From Bradyrhizobium sp. Leo170 (GTDB taxonomy: Bacteria > Pseudomonadota > Alphaproteobacteria > Rhizobiales > Xanthobacteraceae), in assembly GCF_004296405.1 (NCBI RefSeq), contig NZ_PSRR01000025.1, positions 1 to 43,432 on the forward strand: a stretch of 43,432 bases of DNA. The letters are read 5' to 3'. A model generated the notes under the pieces. The model was not told where the DNA came from. It did no database searches and saw only the letters and a program-made list of their open reading frames with translations. A program made the position numbers and the translations under genes. This document shows positions 28,595 to 36,428 of the stretch, in pieces (the first letter of the stretch is position 1; every line of letters starts with the position of its first letter).

Positions 28595-29311
28595 TCAGCC
28601 GGCGACGACCGTACCGTGGCCCGTGCCGCGCAGGATGGCGCCGATCGAGCCAGGCTCGGCGATCGAAAACACAATGATAGGCAGCGACGTCTCGCGGGCA
28701 AGTGCGAATGCGGTCGCGTCCATCACCTTGTAACCGCCCTCAATCGCCTGCGAATGCGTCAGGCGATCAAAACGTTTGGCCGACGGGTCCTTCTTGGGAT
28801 CGGCGCTGTAGACGCCGTCGACATTGGTGGCCTTCAAGACCGCGTCCGCGCCGATCTCGGCCGCGCGCAGAACCGCGGTGGTATCGGTGGTGAAGAACGG
28901 ATTGCCGGTTCCACCGCCGAGCAGAATGATCTTGCCCTTGGCGAGGTATTTGTGCGCCGCACTGCGGGTGAACAACTCGGAGATTTCCGGCATCACGAAG
29001 GCTGACAGGGTGCGCGCCGGCGTGCCCTTGCGCTCGATCGCCGATTCCAGCGCGAGGCAGTTCATTACGGTCGCCAGCATGCCCATGGTGTCGCCGGTGG
29101 TGCGGGACAGGCCATGGGACGACACCTGCACTCCGCGTACCATATTGCCGCCGCCGACCACGACGGCAATCTCAGTGCCGAGATGGCGCGCCGCGATCAG
29201 GTCGTCGGCGATGCGGTCGATGGTGGGCTGGTCGATGCCGAAGGATTGGCTGCCGGCGAGGTATTCGCCTGAAAGCTTGATCACCACGCGACGATAGACC
29301 GGCTCAGCCAT
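28595..29311 (-). CDS. pyrH: UMP kinase
   Basis: A 238-residue amino-acid-kinase-fold enzyme that phosphorylates UMP to UDP for RNA, DNA and UDP-sugar synthesis. It shows [23 protein letters not shown], the [17 protein letters not shown] segment, [18 protein letters not shown] and [15 protein letters not shown]. It follows tsf by 66 nt that include an 11-bp perfect hairpin. Confidence 0.96.
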   Translation of the reverse strand: MAEPVYRRVVIKLSGEYLAGSQSFGIDQPTIDRIADDLIAARHLGTEIAVVVGGGNMVRGVQVSSHGLSRTTGDTMGMLATVMNCLALESAIERKGTPARTLSAFVMPEISELFTRSAAHKYLAKGKIILLGGGTGNPFFTTDTTAVLRAAEIGADAVLKATNVDGVYSADPKKDPSAKRFDRLTHSQAIEGGYKVMDATAFALARETSLPIIVFSIAEPGSIGAILRGTGHGTVVAG

Positions 29312-29336
29312 GATGCTCCCTCATCCCGCGCAAGCA

Positions 29337-29362
29337 GGTTCCGGCGCGATGGCGCCGGAACC
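29337..29362 (-). terminator. Hairpin between tsf and pyrH
   Basis: GGTTCCGGCGC-GATG-GCGCCGGAACC has perfect 11-bp arms and a 4-nt loop. It begins 15 nt after the tsf stop. No T-run follows on the minus strand, so it probably acts as an attenuator or an mRNA 3'-end stabiliser that lets the upstream genes outproduce the rest. Confidence 0.6.
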
Positions 29363-29377
29363 GTTCGATCCACGCGG

Positions 29378-30301
29378 TTACTTCTTGCCGCTGGCCGCCG
29401 CGACTTCGGCTGCGAAATCGGATTCCTGCTTCTCGATTCCCTCACCAAGAGCATAGCGCACAAAACCGGCAATCTTCACCGGCGCGCCGACCTTGCCCTC
29501 AGCTTCCTTAACCGCTTGCACCACGGACTTTCCGCTATCGTGGATGAAAGCCTGCTCCAGCAGGCAGACTTCCCTGTAGAAGGTCTTCAGGCCGGACTCG
29601 ACAATCTTCTCGATCACGTTCTCCGGCTTGCCCTGCTGACGGTACTTGTCGGCGAGCACGTCCTTCTCGCGCCGGACGACGTCAGGATCGAGCCCGGCGG
29701 GATCGATCGCCTGCGGGTTGGCCGCGGCGACATGCATGGCGAGCTGGCGGCCGAGCACGGCAAGCTCATCGGTCTTTCCGGCCGATTCCAGCGCCACGAT
29801 CACGCCCATCTTGCCGGCGCCCTCGATGACGGCGTTGTGGACGTAGCTCGACACCACGCCCTTGCCGACCTCTAGCGAAGCCGCGCGGCGCAGCGTCATG
29901 TTCTCGCCGATGGTCGCAATCGCATCGTTGATCGCAGCTTCGACCGTGACGGCGCCGACCTTGGCCGCCTTGATCTTCTCGACGTCGGCGCCGACCTCGA
30001 GCGCGACCTGGGCGATCATCTTGACCAGACCCTGGAATTGATCGTTGCGCGCGACGAAGTCGGTCTCGGAATTGACCTCGACGACGACGCCCTTGGTGTC
30101 CTTGGTCAGGGCGCCGATCAGGCCCTCGGCGGCAACGCGACCGGCCTTCTTGGCGGCCTTCGACAGGCCCTTCTTGCGCAGCCAGTCCTGTGCGGCCTGC
30201 ATGTCGCCGGCGGCCTCGGTCAGCGCCGCCTTGCAATCCATCATTCCCGCGCCGGTCGACTCGCGCAGGTCCTTGACCATCGCTGCTGTGATCGTTGCCA
30301 T
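29378..30301 (-). CDS. tsf: Elongation factor Ts
   Basis: A 307-residue guanine nucleotide exchange factor for EF-Tu. The UBA-like N-terminal domain ([22 protein letters not shown]) and the signature [14 protein letters not shown] that wedges into EF-Tu are present, followed by two dimerisation subdomains. Two adjacent ATGs (30304 and 30301) are possible starts. rpsB lies upstream, with hairpins in the spacer. Confidence 0.96.
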   Translation of the reverse strand: MATITAAMVKDLRESTGAGMMDCKAALTEAAGDMQAAQDWLRKKGLSKAAKKAGRVAAEGLIGALTKDTKGVVVEVNSETDFVARNDQFQGLVKMIAQVALEVGADVEKIKAAKVGAVTVEAAINDAIATIGENMTLRRAASLEVGKGVVSSYVHNAVIEGAGKMGVIVALESAGKTDELAVLGRQLAMHVAAANPQAIDPAGLDPDVVRREKDVLADKYRQQGKPENVIEKIVESGLKTFYREVCLLEQAFIHDSGKSVVQAVKEAEGKVGAPVKIAGFVRYALGEGIEKQESDFAAEVAAASGKK

Positions 30302-30327
30302 CATTGAATTCCTTCTTGCCTGTGAAG

Positions 30328-30356
30328 CGCGGCGGCGCCCTTAGGGCGCCGCCGCG
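30328..30356 (-). terminator. Hairpin upstream of tsf
   Basis: CGCGGCGGCGCCC-TTA-GGGCGCCGCCGCG, a perfect 13-bp stem with a 3-nt loop, lies 27 nt ahead of the tsf start and 71 nt after rpsB. It is a very stable GC stem without a T-run, so it may be an attenuator or RNase barrier. Confidence 0.6.
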
Positions 30357-30394
30357 AGCGACAGGGAATGCCTTGATCTGGGAATTGAAGCGCT

Positions 30395-30412
30395 GGCCGG
30401 AAAGGTCCGGCC
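30395..30412 (-). terminator. Hairpin directly downstream of rpsB
   Basis: GGCCGGA-AAGG-TCCGGCC, a perfect 7-bp stem with a 4-nt loop, begins 15 nt after the rpsB stop. Together with the hairpin at 30328 it separates the S2 gene from the rest of the cluster. Confidence 0.5.
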
Positions 30413-30427
30413 GCGCCGCCGTTCAGG

Positions 30428-31426
30428 TTATTCCGCTTCCGCGGTGAGCGCCTTGGCCTGGGCGACCCAGGCGTCGGCACGGCTCGGCAGACCGACCTGT
30501 TCGCCGATCTTGTGGGCGGTGTCGTGATCGAGCTCGGCGAGCTGCCAATAGTGGAAGATGCCGAGATCGTTGAGCTTCTTCTCGATCGTGCCCGACACAC
30601 CGGTGAGCTTCTTGAGGTTGTCGGCAGTGCCGCGCGGTCCCGGCAGCCCCTGGAAGCCGGTCGTCGCCGACGGCGCCGGGAGTTCTTCCTGCTGCGGCTG
30701 GAGGGAGGCGCCGATATCGATGCCGGCATCGCCCTGCGCGCGCGAGATGCCGTCGATCGCGGCCCGCGCGACCAAGTCGCAATAGAGCGAAATCGCCCGG
30801 CCAGCGTCGTCGTTGCCCGGCACCACAAAGGTGATGCCCTTCGGGTCCGAATTGGTGTCGACGATCGCGGCGACGGGGATGTTGAGCCGCTGCGCTTCCT
30901 GGATCGCGATGTCTTCCTTATTGGTGTCGATCACGAAGATCATGTCGGGCAGGCCGCCCATGTCCTTGATGCCGCCGAGCGAACGGTCAAGCTTGTCGCG
31001 CTCGCGCTGCAGCGTCAGCCGTTCCTTCTTGGTGTAGGAATTGGCTTCGCCGGACGAGAGCACCTCGTCCAGATGACGCAGCCGCTTGATCGAGGCCGAG
31101 ATCGTCTTCCAGTTGGTCAGCGTACCGCCGAGCCAGCGCGAATTGACGAAATACTGCGCCGAGCGCTTGGCCGCATCCGCGACCCCGTCCTGCGCCTGAC
31201 GCTTGGTACCGACGAACAGGATGCGGCCGCCCTTGGCGACGGTATCGCTGACCGCCTGCAACGCACGGTGCAGCATCGGCACGGTCTGGGCGAGATCGAT
31301 GATATGGATGTTGTTGCGGGCGCCGAAAATGTACTCCGCCATTTTCGGGTTCCAGCGGTGGGCCTGGTGGCCAAAATGCACGCCAGCTTCCAAAAGCTGA
31401 CGCATGGTGAAATCGGGTACCGACAT
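30428..31426 (-). CDS. rpsB: Ribosomal protein S2 with C-terminal helix-hairpin-helix extension
   Basis: A 332-residue 30S protein. The S2 core (about residues 1-230) is canonical: [37 protein letters not shown] and the [13 protein letters not shown] segment. After an Ala/Pro/Gln-rich linker, residues about 270-332 form a helix-hairpin-helix-like module ([29 protein letters not shown]) that E. coli S2 (about 240 residues) lacks; such tails occur in alphaproteobacterial S2. ATG 31426 has GGAGAATC upstream, and the longer frame to 31681 runs through the leader. It heads the long minus-strand cluster. Confidence 0.96.
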   Translation of the reverse strand: MSVPDFTMRQLLEAGVHFGHQAHRWNPKMAEYIFGARNNIHIIDLAQTVPMLHRALQAVSDTVAKGGRILFVGTKRQAQDGVADAAKRSAQYFVNSRWLGGTLTNWKTISASIKRLRHLDEVLSSGEANSYTKKERLTLQRERDKLDRSLGGIKDMGGLPDMIFVIDTNKEDIAIQEAQRLNIPVAAIVDTNSDPKGITFVVPGNDDAGRAISLYCDLVARAAIDGISRAQGDAGIDIGASLQPQQEELPAPSATTGFQGLPGPRGTADNLKKLTGVSGTIEKKLNDLGIFHYWQLAELDHDTAHKIGEQVGLPSRADAWVAQAKALTAEAE

Positions 31427-31538
31427 CGTTTTGATTCTCCGGTTGGTTCCTCCGGAAACGTGTGAGCAAGCGAGCCTTCTCGGCCCGGCTGCCACCGGAC
31501 GGCCTTCTAGAGCCATGTTTCCGTGTGAGATGGCGCGC

Positions 31539-31566
31539 TGTATAGCGCGATTTCCGCCAGAAGCAA
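31539..31566 (-). promoter_or_regulatory. Candidate promoter of the rpsB cluster
   Basis: Minus strand TTGCTT (31566-31561), 16-bp spacer, TATACA (31544-31539), about 113 nt upstream of the rpsB start. The -10 lies inside a palindrome, CGCGCT-ATAC-AGCGCG. It is the best sigma-70-type match in this region. Confidence 0.55.
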
Positions 31567-31598
31567 GGAAAATGGGCGGATTTGGGGGCGTCCCCCCT

Positions 31599-31886
31599 TT
31601 AAAGGGTCTCGGGCCACCGCCAGGCGCCGTGAAATACCCGCAAAACCTGCACGGTCTGGCCCGCCACACGATAGGGCACAATATACGGCGTCATCGGAAT
31701 CACCAGTTCTCGCGTTCCTGGAACCCGGCCCGGCCTTTCCATTTCGGGATTATCGGATAGCAGCATCTCCACATCGTGCATGATGTAGAGCACAATACGC
31801 TTCGCCGCCGCGGGGGCTGCTCTGCTCAATATAGGCTCGTATCGCGATCAGGTCCTCGACAGCTTCAGGGGACCAGACGCGCTCAT
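31599..31886 (-). pseudogene. ParE/RelE-type toxin, two compensating frameshifts
   Basis: The sequence encodes a toxin of the RelE/ParE superfamily (RNase or gyrase poison, antagonised by the RHH antitoxin next to it). The ATG at 31886 overlaps the antitoxin TGA by four bases, but that frame stops after 12 codons. The homologous VWSPEAVEDLIAIRAYIE stretch is in another frame, and the part from AAAKRIVLYIMHDVE to the end (about residues 30-95, with [22 protein letters not shown]) is back in the first frame. One lesion lies near 31877-31882, the other at the G5 run 31812-31816 (one extra base). The total, 288 nt, is divisible by three, so the shifts cancel. Either the gene is dead or there are assembly errors. 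Confidence 0.7.
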
Positions 31887-32149
31887 GTCCGCTTGGGAAA
31901 CGGCTTTTCTTTGCCGCTACCCCACGATGTCACCCAGTCTTTGACCTCGTCGTGCGAAATTCCCTCGCCGCGATCGAGTGACGCGATCGCTCGCTTGACG
32001 CCCGCAATCTGCCATTCGTTGACGTCGAGATACTCGTTGATCGCCTCGGCGGCGAGAAAGGAACAGCTGCGCCCGGTGCTCTTGGCCAGCTTTTCCAGCC
32101 GCTTCTTTGCCGCGAAATCTACGCGCACTGTGAAGGTGGTAGAGGCCAT
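31883..32149 (-). CDS. Ribbon-helix-helix antitoxin (ParD/CopG-like)
   Basis: An 88-residue intact antitoxin. The N-terminal strand and helices (TTFTVRVDFAAKKRLEKLAKSTGRSCSFLAAEAINEYL) are a ribbon-helix-helix DNA-binding fold; the C-terminal acidic/aromatic tail (HDEVKDWVTSWG) would wrap the toxin. It precedes a ParE-like reading frame with the classic four-base overlap and should repress its own promoter through the dyad at 32161. It lies between rpsB and dnaE as an insert into housekeeping DNA. Confidence 0.8.
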   Translation of the reverse strand: MASTTFTVRVDFAAKKRLEKLAKSTGRSCSFLAAEAINEYLDVNEWQIAGVKRAIASLDRGEGISHDEVKDWVTSWGSGKEKPFPKRT

Positions 32150-32160
32150 ATCTCACCCGA

Positions 32161-32178
32161 TGTACCAGCTCGTGTACA
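32161..32178. promoter_or_regulatory. Dyad upstream of the antitoxin gene (candidate operator)
   Basis: TGTAC-N8-GTACA is a perfect 5-bp inverted repeat 12 nt upstream of the antitoxin ATG, where ribbon-helix-helix antitoxins commonly bind for autorepression. Confidence 0.45.
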
Positions 32179-32213
32179 AATAGACACAGACCGCCCGATC
32201 CGCGATCCGGCGC

Positions 32214-35200
32214 TCATAGCGTCTCGACCATCTCGACGCCGCTGACCGCCTTGATGGCGCCCGCGATCTGCGGGGACACCTGGAAGCGGCCTTCGAGCTT
32301 GAATTCGACTTCGGTCTCCAGATCGAGCCGCAGCACCAGCGCGACATCGCCGGCGGTGCCATTGCCGGGCTGCAGGCGCTTGGCGATCGAGTCCAGCGGC
32401 TTGGTGTCGCGCAGGAAGATGCGCAGGCCCTTTTGGGTCTTGGCGGCTGCGGCATCGAGCGGCTCGGCATGCAGCACGCGGGCGCGGACGTCCTCGCCCT
32501 GCAGTTCGGCGCCGAGTTGCAGGAGCACGGCGGCGCCCGGCTCCAGCACGTCGCGGTATTGCGCCAATCCTTCGGAAAACAGCACCGCTTCGAAATGGCC
32601 GGTGGGATCCGACAGGCCCATGATGCCCATCTTGTTACCAGTCTTGGTGCGCCGCTCCATGCGCGACACCACCGTTGCCGCGACCTTGCCCGCGGTCGCA
32701 CCTGTCTTCACCGCGCGCGAAAACTCGGCCCAGGACTGCACGCGCAATCGCTTCAAGGCTGTGGCGTAGTCGTCGAGCGGGTGACCCGAGAGGAAGAATC
32801 CGATGGCGTCATATTCGCGTCGCAGCCGATCCGCCGGCAGCCACTGCTCGACCTGCGGCAGCACGATGCTCGGCGCGTCCGAAAGCCCGCCGAACATATC
32901 GTTCTGGCCCGATGTCGCGGCTTCATGGCTCCGCTGGCAGGCGGCGAGGATCGCATCGGCGCCGGCGAAGACGCGGGTCCGGTTCGGGTCGAGCGAATCG
33001 AAGGCGCCGGCGGCGGCGAGGCTTTCGATGATGCGCTTGTTGATCGCGCGCGGGCTCACGCGCGCCGCGAAATCGGCCAGCGACGTGAAGGCGCCCTTCT
33101 TCCGCTCCTCCACGATCTGCTCGACCGCCTGCAGGCCGACGCCTTTCAGCGCGGCCAATGCGTAGTAGATGGTGTTGCCGCCGACGTCGAAGGTTGCGCC
33201 GGAACGATTGACGTCGGGCGGCTCGACCTTGATGCCGAGCCGCTGCGCCTCGGAACGGAATTCGGAGAGCTTATCCGTGTTGTTGAGTTCGAGCGTCATC
33301 GACGCTGCCAGGAACTCCACCGGATAATGCGCCTTCATGTAGGCGGTCTGATAGGACACCAGCGCATAGGCCGCGGCGTGGCTCTTGTTGAAGCCGTAGT
33401 CTGCGAACTTGGCGAGCAATTCGAAGATCGTGTCCGCCTGCCCTTTCGGCACGCCATTCTTGACCGCGCCAGCGACGAAGATCTCGCGCTGTTTCTCCAT
33501 CTCGGCGCGGATCTTCTTACCCATGGCGCGGCGCAGCAGGTCGGCCTGGCCGAGCGTGTAGCCCGCCATCTGCTGCGCGATCTGCATCACCTGCTCCTGG
33601 TAGATGATGACGCCGAACGTCTCTTTCAGGATCGGCTCGAGGATCGGATGCAGATATTCCGGCTCTTCATCGCCGTGCTTGCGCGCGCAATAGGTCGGGA
33701 TGTTGGCCATCGGGCCGGGGCGATAGAGCGCCACCAGCGCGATGATGTCCTCGAAACGGTCCGGCCGCATGTCGATCAGCGCGCGCCGCATGCCCTGGCT
33801 TTCAACCTGGAACACGCCGACCACATCGCCCCGCGCCAGCATTTGGTAGCTGTCGGCATCGTCGATCGGCAGCGTCGCCAGATCGACGTGCACATCGCGC
33901 TGCTTGAGCAGCCTCACGGCGACATCAAGCACCGTCAGCGTCTTCAGGCCGAGGAAGTCGAACTTCACCAGCCCCGCCGGCTCAACCCATTTCATATTGA
34001 ACTGGGTCACCGGCATGTCGGATTTGGGATCGCGGTAGAGCGGCACGAGCTCGCTCAAGGGGCGGTCACCGATCACGATGCCGGCGGCGTGGGTCGACGC
34101 GTGTCGGGTCAGGCCTTCCAGGCGCTGCGCGATGTCGAAGGCGCGCGCGACCACCGGATCCTCGTCGCGGAAAGCCTGCAGCTTGGGTTCGCCCTCGATC
34201 GCCTGCGCCAGCGTCACGGGCGCGGCGGGATTCTGCGGCACCAGCTTGGTCAGCTTGTCGACCTGGCCATAGGGCATCTGCAGCACGCGGCCGACGTCGC
34301 GCAGCACGCCGCGCGCCTGCAGCGTACCGAAGGTGATGATCTGCGCCACCTGGTCGCGGCCGTAGCGCTCCTGCACATAGGAGATCACCTCGCCGCGGCG
34401 ATCCTGGCAGAAGTCGATGTCGAAGTCCGGCATCGACACGCGCTCCGGATTGAGGAAGCGCTCGAACAGCAGGCCGAACCGGATCGGATCGAGATCGGTG
34501 ATAGTCAGCGCCCAGGCAACCAGCGAACCTGCGCCGGAGCCACGGCCCGGCCCGACCGGAATGTCGTGCGCCTTGGCCCATTTGATGAAGTCGGAGACGA
34601 TCAGGAAGTAGCCCGCATAGTTCATGCGGTTAATGACATCGATCTCGAAAGCGAGACGCTTCTGATAGTCCTCTTCCGTGATGCCCGGCGACAAACCGTG
34701 GATCCGCAGACGCCTCGCGAGCCCCTCCTCGGCCTGGCGCATCAGCTCCGCAGCCTCCTCGCTTGCCGCATCGGACCCCGATCCCGCGCCTACAGTGAAG
34801 CGCGGCAAGATCGGCTTGCGCGTCTTCGGCCGGAACGAGCAGCGCTCGGCGATCTCAACCGTCGACGCCAGGGCTTCCGGAATATCCGCAAACAGCACCG
34901 CCATCTCGGCGCGCGTCTTGAAGCGGTGGTCGGGCGTGAGCTGCTCGCGATCGGTCTCTGCGATCAGCCGCCCGCCGGCAATGCACAGCAGCGCATCGTG
35001 GGCCTCGTAGTCGTCGGTGCTCGCGAAATAGGGCTCGTTGGTCGCAACCAGCGGCAGGCCCTTCGTATAGGCAAGATCGATCAGGCCGGCCTCGGTGCGG
35101 CGCTCCTTGTCGATGCTGTGGCGCTGCAGCTCGATATAGAGGCGGTCTCCGAACAGGCTTGCCAGGCGGTCGCAACGCGTGGCGGCAAGGCTGGCGTGAT

Positions 35201-35660
35201 CGGCCGCGAACGCAAGCGTGATCGGTCCGTCCGGACCGCCGGTCAGCGCGATCAGGTCCTCGGCATCGTCCGTCAGCCAGTCGAACTTGATATGCGGCAA
35301 CTGGTGGACGGGCGTCTCCAGGAACGCCCGCGAGTTCAGCCGCATCAGGCTGCGATAGCCGCGTTCGCGCGCGGCGAGCAGCACGATTCGGGCCGGAGCG
35401 CCGGCCAGCACACTGCGCGAATTCGGATCGACGTCGCCGAAATCGATCACGAGCTCACAGCCGACGATAGGCTGGATGCCATAGCCGGCCATCTTGTCGG
35501 AGAATTCCAGCGCGCCGAACATGTTGTCGGTGTCGGTCAGCGCCAGCGCCGGCTGGCGGTCCGCCTTGGCAAGCTCGCCGAGCTTGGCGATCTTGATCGA
35601 ACCCTTCAGCAGAGAATAGGCCGAATGAACGTGAAGATGGACGAATCCGGCACTGGGCAT
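32214..35660 (-). CDS. dnaE: DNA polymerase III alpha subunit (DnaE1)
   Basis: An 1148-residue replicative polymerase subunit. The PHP domain is at the N-terminus (FVHLHVHSAYSLLKGS). The C-family polymerase core includes VGPGRGSGAGSLVAW and the catalytic aspartates of MPDFDIDFCQDRRGEVI, then VGVFQVESQGMR, ALYRPGPM and KSHAAAYALVSYQTAY. A helix-hairpin-helix segment and the OB-fold (GKVAATVVSRMERRTKTGNKMG) follow, with a tau/beta-interaction tail. ATG 35660 is the family start (MPSAGFVHLHVHSAYS). Length is that of DnaE1, not ImuC/DnaE2. An SOS-controlled miniprotein gene lies 208 nt upstream on the same strand. Confidence 0.96.
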   Translation of the reverse strand: MPSAGFVHLHVHSAYSLLKGSIKIAKLGELAKADRQPALALTDTDNMFGALEFSDKMAGYGIQPIVGCELVIDFGDVDPNSRSVLAGAPARIVLLAARERGYRSLMRLNSRAFLETPVHQLPHIKFDWLTDDAEDLIALTGGPDGPITLAFAADHASLAATRCDRLASLFGDRLYIELQRHSIDKERRTEAGLIDLAYTKGLPLVATNEPYFASTDDYEAHDALLCIAGGRLIAETDREQLTPDHRFKTRAEMAVLFADIPEALASTVEIAERCSFRPKTRKPILPRFTVGAGSGSDAASEEAAELMRQAEEGLARRLRIHGLSPGITEEDYQKRLAFEIDVINRMNYAGYFLIVSDFIKWAKAHDIPVGPGRGSGAGSLVAWALTITDLDPIRFGLLFERFLNPERVSMPDFDIDFCQDRRGEVISYVQERYGRDQVAQIITFGTLQARGVLRDVGRVLQMPYGQVDKLTKLVPQNPAAPVTLAQAIEGEPKLQAFRDEDPVVARAFDIAQRLEGLTRHASTHAAGIVIGDRPLSELVPLYRDPKSDMPVTQFNMKWVEPAGLVKFDFLGLKTLTVLDVAVRLLKQRDVHVDLATLPIDDADSYQMLARGDVVGVFQVESQGMRRALIDMRPDRFEDIIALVALYRPGPMANIPTYCARKHGDEEPEYLHPILEPILKETFGVIIYQEQVMQIAQQMAGYTLGQADLLRRAMGKKIRAEMEKQREIFVAGAVKNGVPKGQADTIFELLAKFADYGFNKSHAAAYALVSYQTAYMKAHYPVEFLAASMTLELNNTDKLSEFRSEAQRLGIKVEPPDVNRSGATFDVGGNTIYYALAALKGVGLQAVEQIVEERKKGAFTSLADFAARVSPRAINKRIIESLAAAGAFDSLDPNRTRVFAGADAILAACQRSHEAATSGQNDMFGGLSDAPSIVLPQVEQWLPADRLRREYDAIGFFLSGHPLDDYATALKRLRVQSWAEFSRAVKTGATAGKVAATVVSRMERRTKTGNKMGIMGLSDPTGHFEAVLFSEGLAQYRDVLEPGAAVLLQLGAELQGEDVRARVLHAEPLDAAAAKTQKGLRIFLRDTKPLDSIAKRLQPGNGTAGDVALVLRLDLETEVEFKLEGRFQVSPQIAGAIKAVSGVEMVETL

Positions 35661-35868
35661 GGGTGCTTCGAAGGGCCTTGGTTTGGTGGAGGAACGCAAC
35701 CGCCGGGCCTGGGCACAAGGCCGCCGATCCCGACTCGCCATTCAATGGTGATGCGTCCGATCCCCGGAGTCCACGCCGAACGCGCCATCGTGATGCGGCG
35801 TCCCGCTTTTCCCCAACGGATGGCAACCGATGGCGGCCGACGAAATCGGCGCGCCCCCTCCTCCCCGC

Positions 35869-35967
35869 TCAGAACTGCGGAATCAACTGCGCCCAGACCG
35901 CGATCATCCCAATGAACAGCGTGATCGATGCCAGCGCCGCCGCCTCTTCGACGAAAATCTTCAACAT
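35869..35967 (-). CDS. SOS-controlled 32-aa membrane miniprotein
   Basis: A 32-codon gene with a strong AAGGAGA ribosome site about 8 nt before ATG 35967. It has a short charged N-terminus (LKIFVEE), then a single hydrophobic helix of about 22 residues (AAALASITLFIGMIAVWAQL), and ends Pro-Gln-Phe. A one-pass inner-membrane peptide is predicted. Two LexA boxes sit 19-51 nt upstream, so it should be repressed normally and induced by DNA damage. Caulobacter SidA, a 29-residue LexA-controlled inner-membrane peptide, blocks division through FtsW; by size, topology and control this is a candidate functional analogue, but no sequence homology was tested. It is too short for most gene finders. Confidence 0.7.
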   Translation of the reverse strand: MLKIFVEEAAALASITLFIGMIAVWAQLIPQF

Positions 35968-35985
35968 CGGCCGTCTCCTTGATGA

Positions 35986-36018
35986 GAACATACGAAGAAC
36001 ATTGTTCCTCATTTGTTC
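35986..36018. promoter_or_regulatory. Two LexA boxes, head to head
   Basis: GAAC-N7-GAAC at 35986-36000 and GTTC-N7-GTTC at 36004-36018 both match the alphaproteobacterial SOS box GTTC-N7-GTTC exactly, on opposite strands and separated by 3 bp. Because the two half-sites are mirrored, the whole forms one large imperfect palindrome. It lies in the promoter position for the miniprotein gene at 35869-35967. Confidence 0.75.
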
Positions 36019-36104
36019 CTGGAGTCAAGGCCGAGCATCGGGTTGGCGCGGAGAATCGAACGCGAATGAAGCGGGTGGTTAATGCGCGGCCGCAACCGGC
36101 AAAG

Positions 36105-36290
36105 TCATCCGAACACTTTTTCTGGTTGGACCGTCAGCCTGTGAGCGACGTAGGGCTTCTCGCTGTAGCGCTCGAGGAGTTCGTCGCAGACCAGGCAACG
36201 GAATTCCCCCGGCTGGCCGGGAAGCGAATCGACCTCGATGCGGCGGTAACCGGCTTCGCATCTCGGACATTGCACGTCGGATTTCAGCAT
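36105..36290 (-). CDS. Small CxxC zinc-ribbon-like protein (61 aa)
   Basis: A 61-residue protein with two CxxC pairs (CPRC near residue 8 and CLVC near residue 32), spaced as in a rubredoxin-like zinc ribbon, followed by a conserved-looking tail ending VQPEKVFG. It should bind one zinc. ATG 36290 is taken because the protein begins MLKSDVQCPRC there; an in-frame ATG at 36320 would add ten basic residues and neither has a good ribosome site. The function is unknown. It lies between the LexA-box region and the outer-membrane barrel gene. Confidence 0.6.
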   Translation of the reverse strand: MLKSDVQCPRCEAGYRRIEVDSLPGQPGEFRCLVCDELLERYSEKPYVAHRLTVQPEKVFG

Positions 36291-36371
36291 GGCGCTGACG
36301 ATGCGCCGCGATCGCGGCATTTTCGCGCCGCGCGCCGAGAATGATCAGGGGCCGACCGACGGCAAACCAAG

Positions 36372-36401
36372 AAAAAAGCCCCGGGCAAATTGCCCGGGGC
36401 T
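36372..36401 (-). terminator. Intrinsic terminator of the outer-membrane barrel gene
   Basis: On the minus strand a 12-bp GC-rich stem (arms AGCCCCGGGCAA / TTGCCCGGGGCT) is followed by TTTTTTC. It begins 28 nt after the stop of the gene at 36429-37178. Confidence 0.85.
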
Positions 36402-36428
36402 GATTGTGCCGCGTTGGTTTCGCGAGGA

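Noticed and set aside
32433..35915. 1160-codon open frame on the plus strand opposite dnaE
   Set aside because: It is the antisense of dnaE in GC-rich DNA; the composition is Arg/Asp/Gly/His-rich without domains, and dnaE explains the region.
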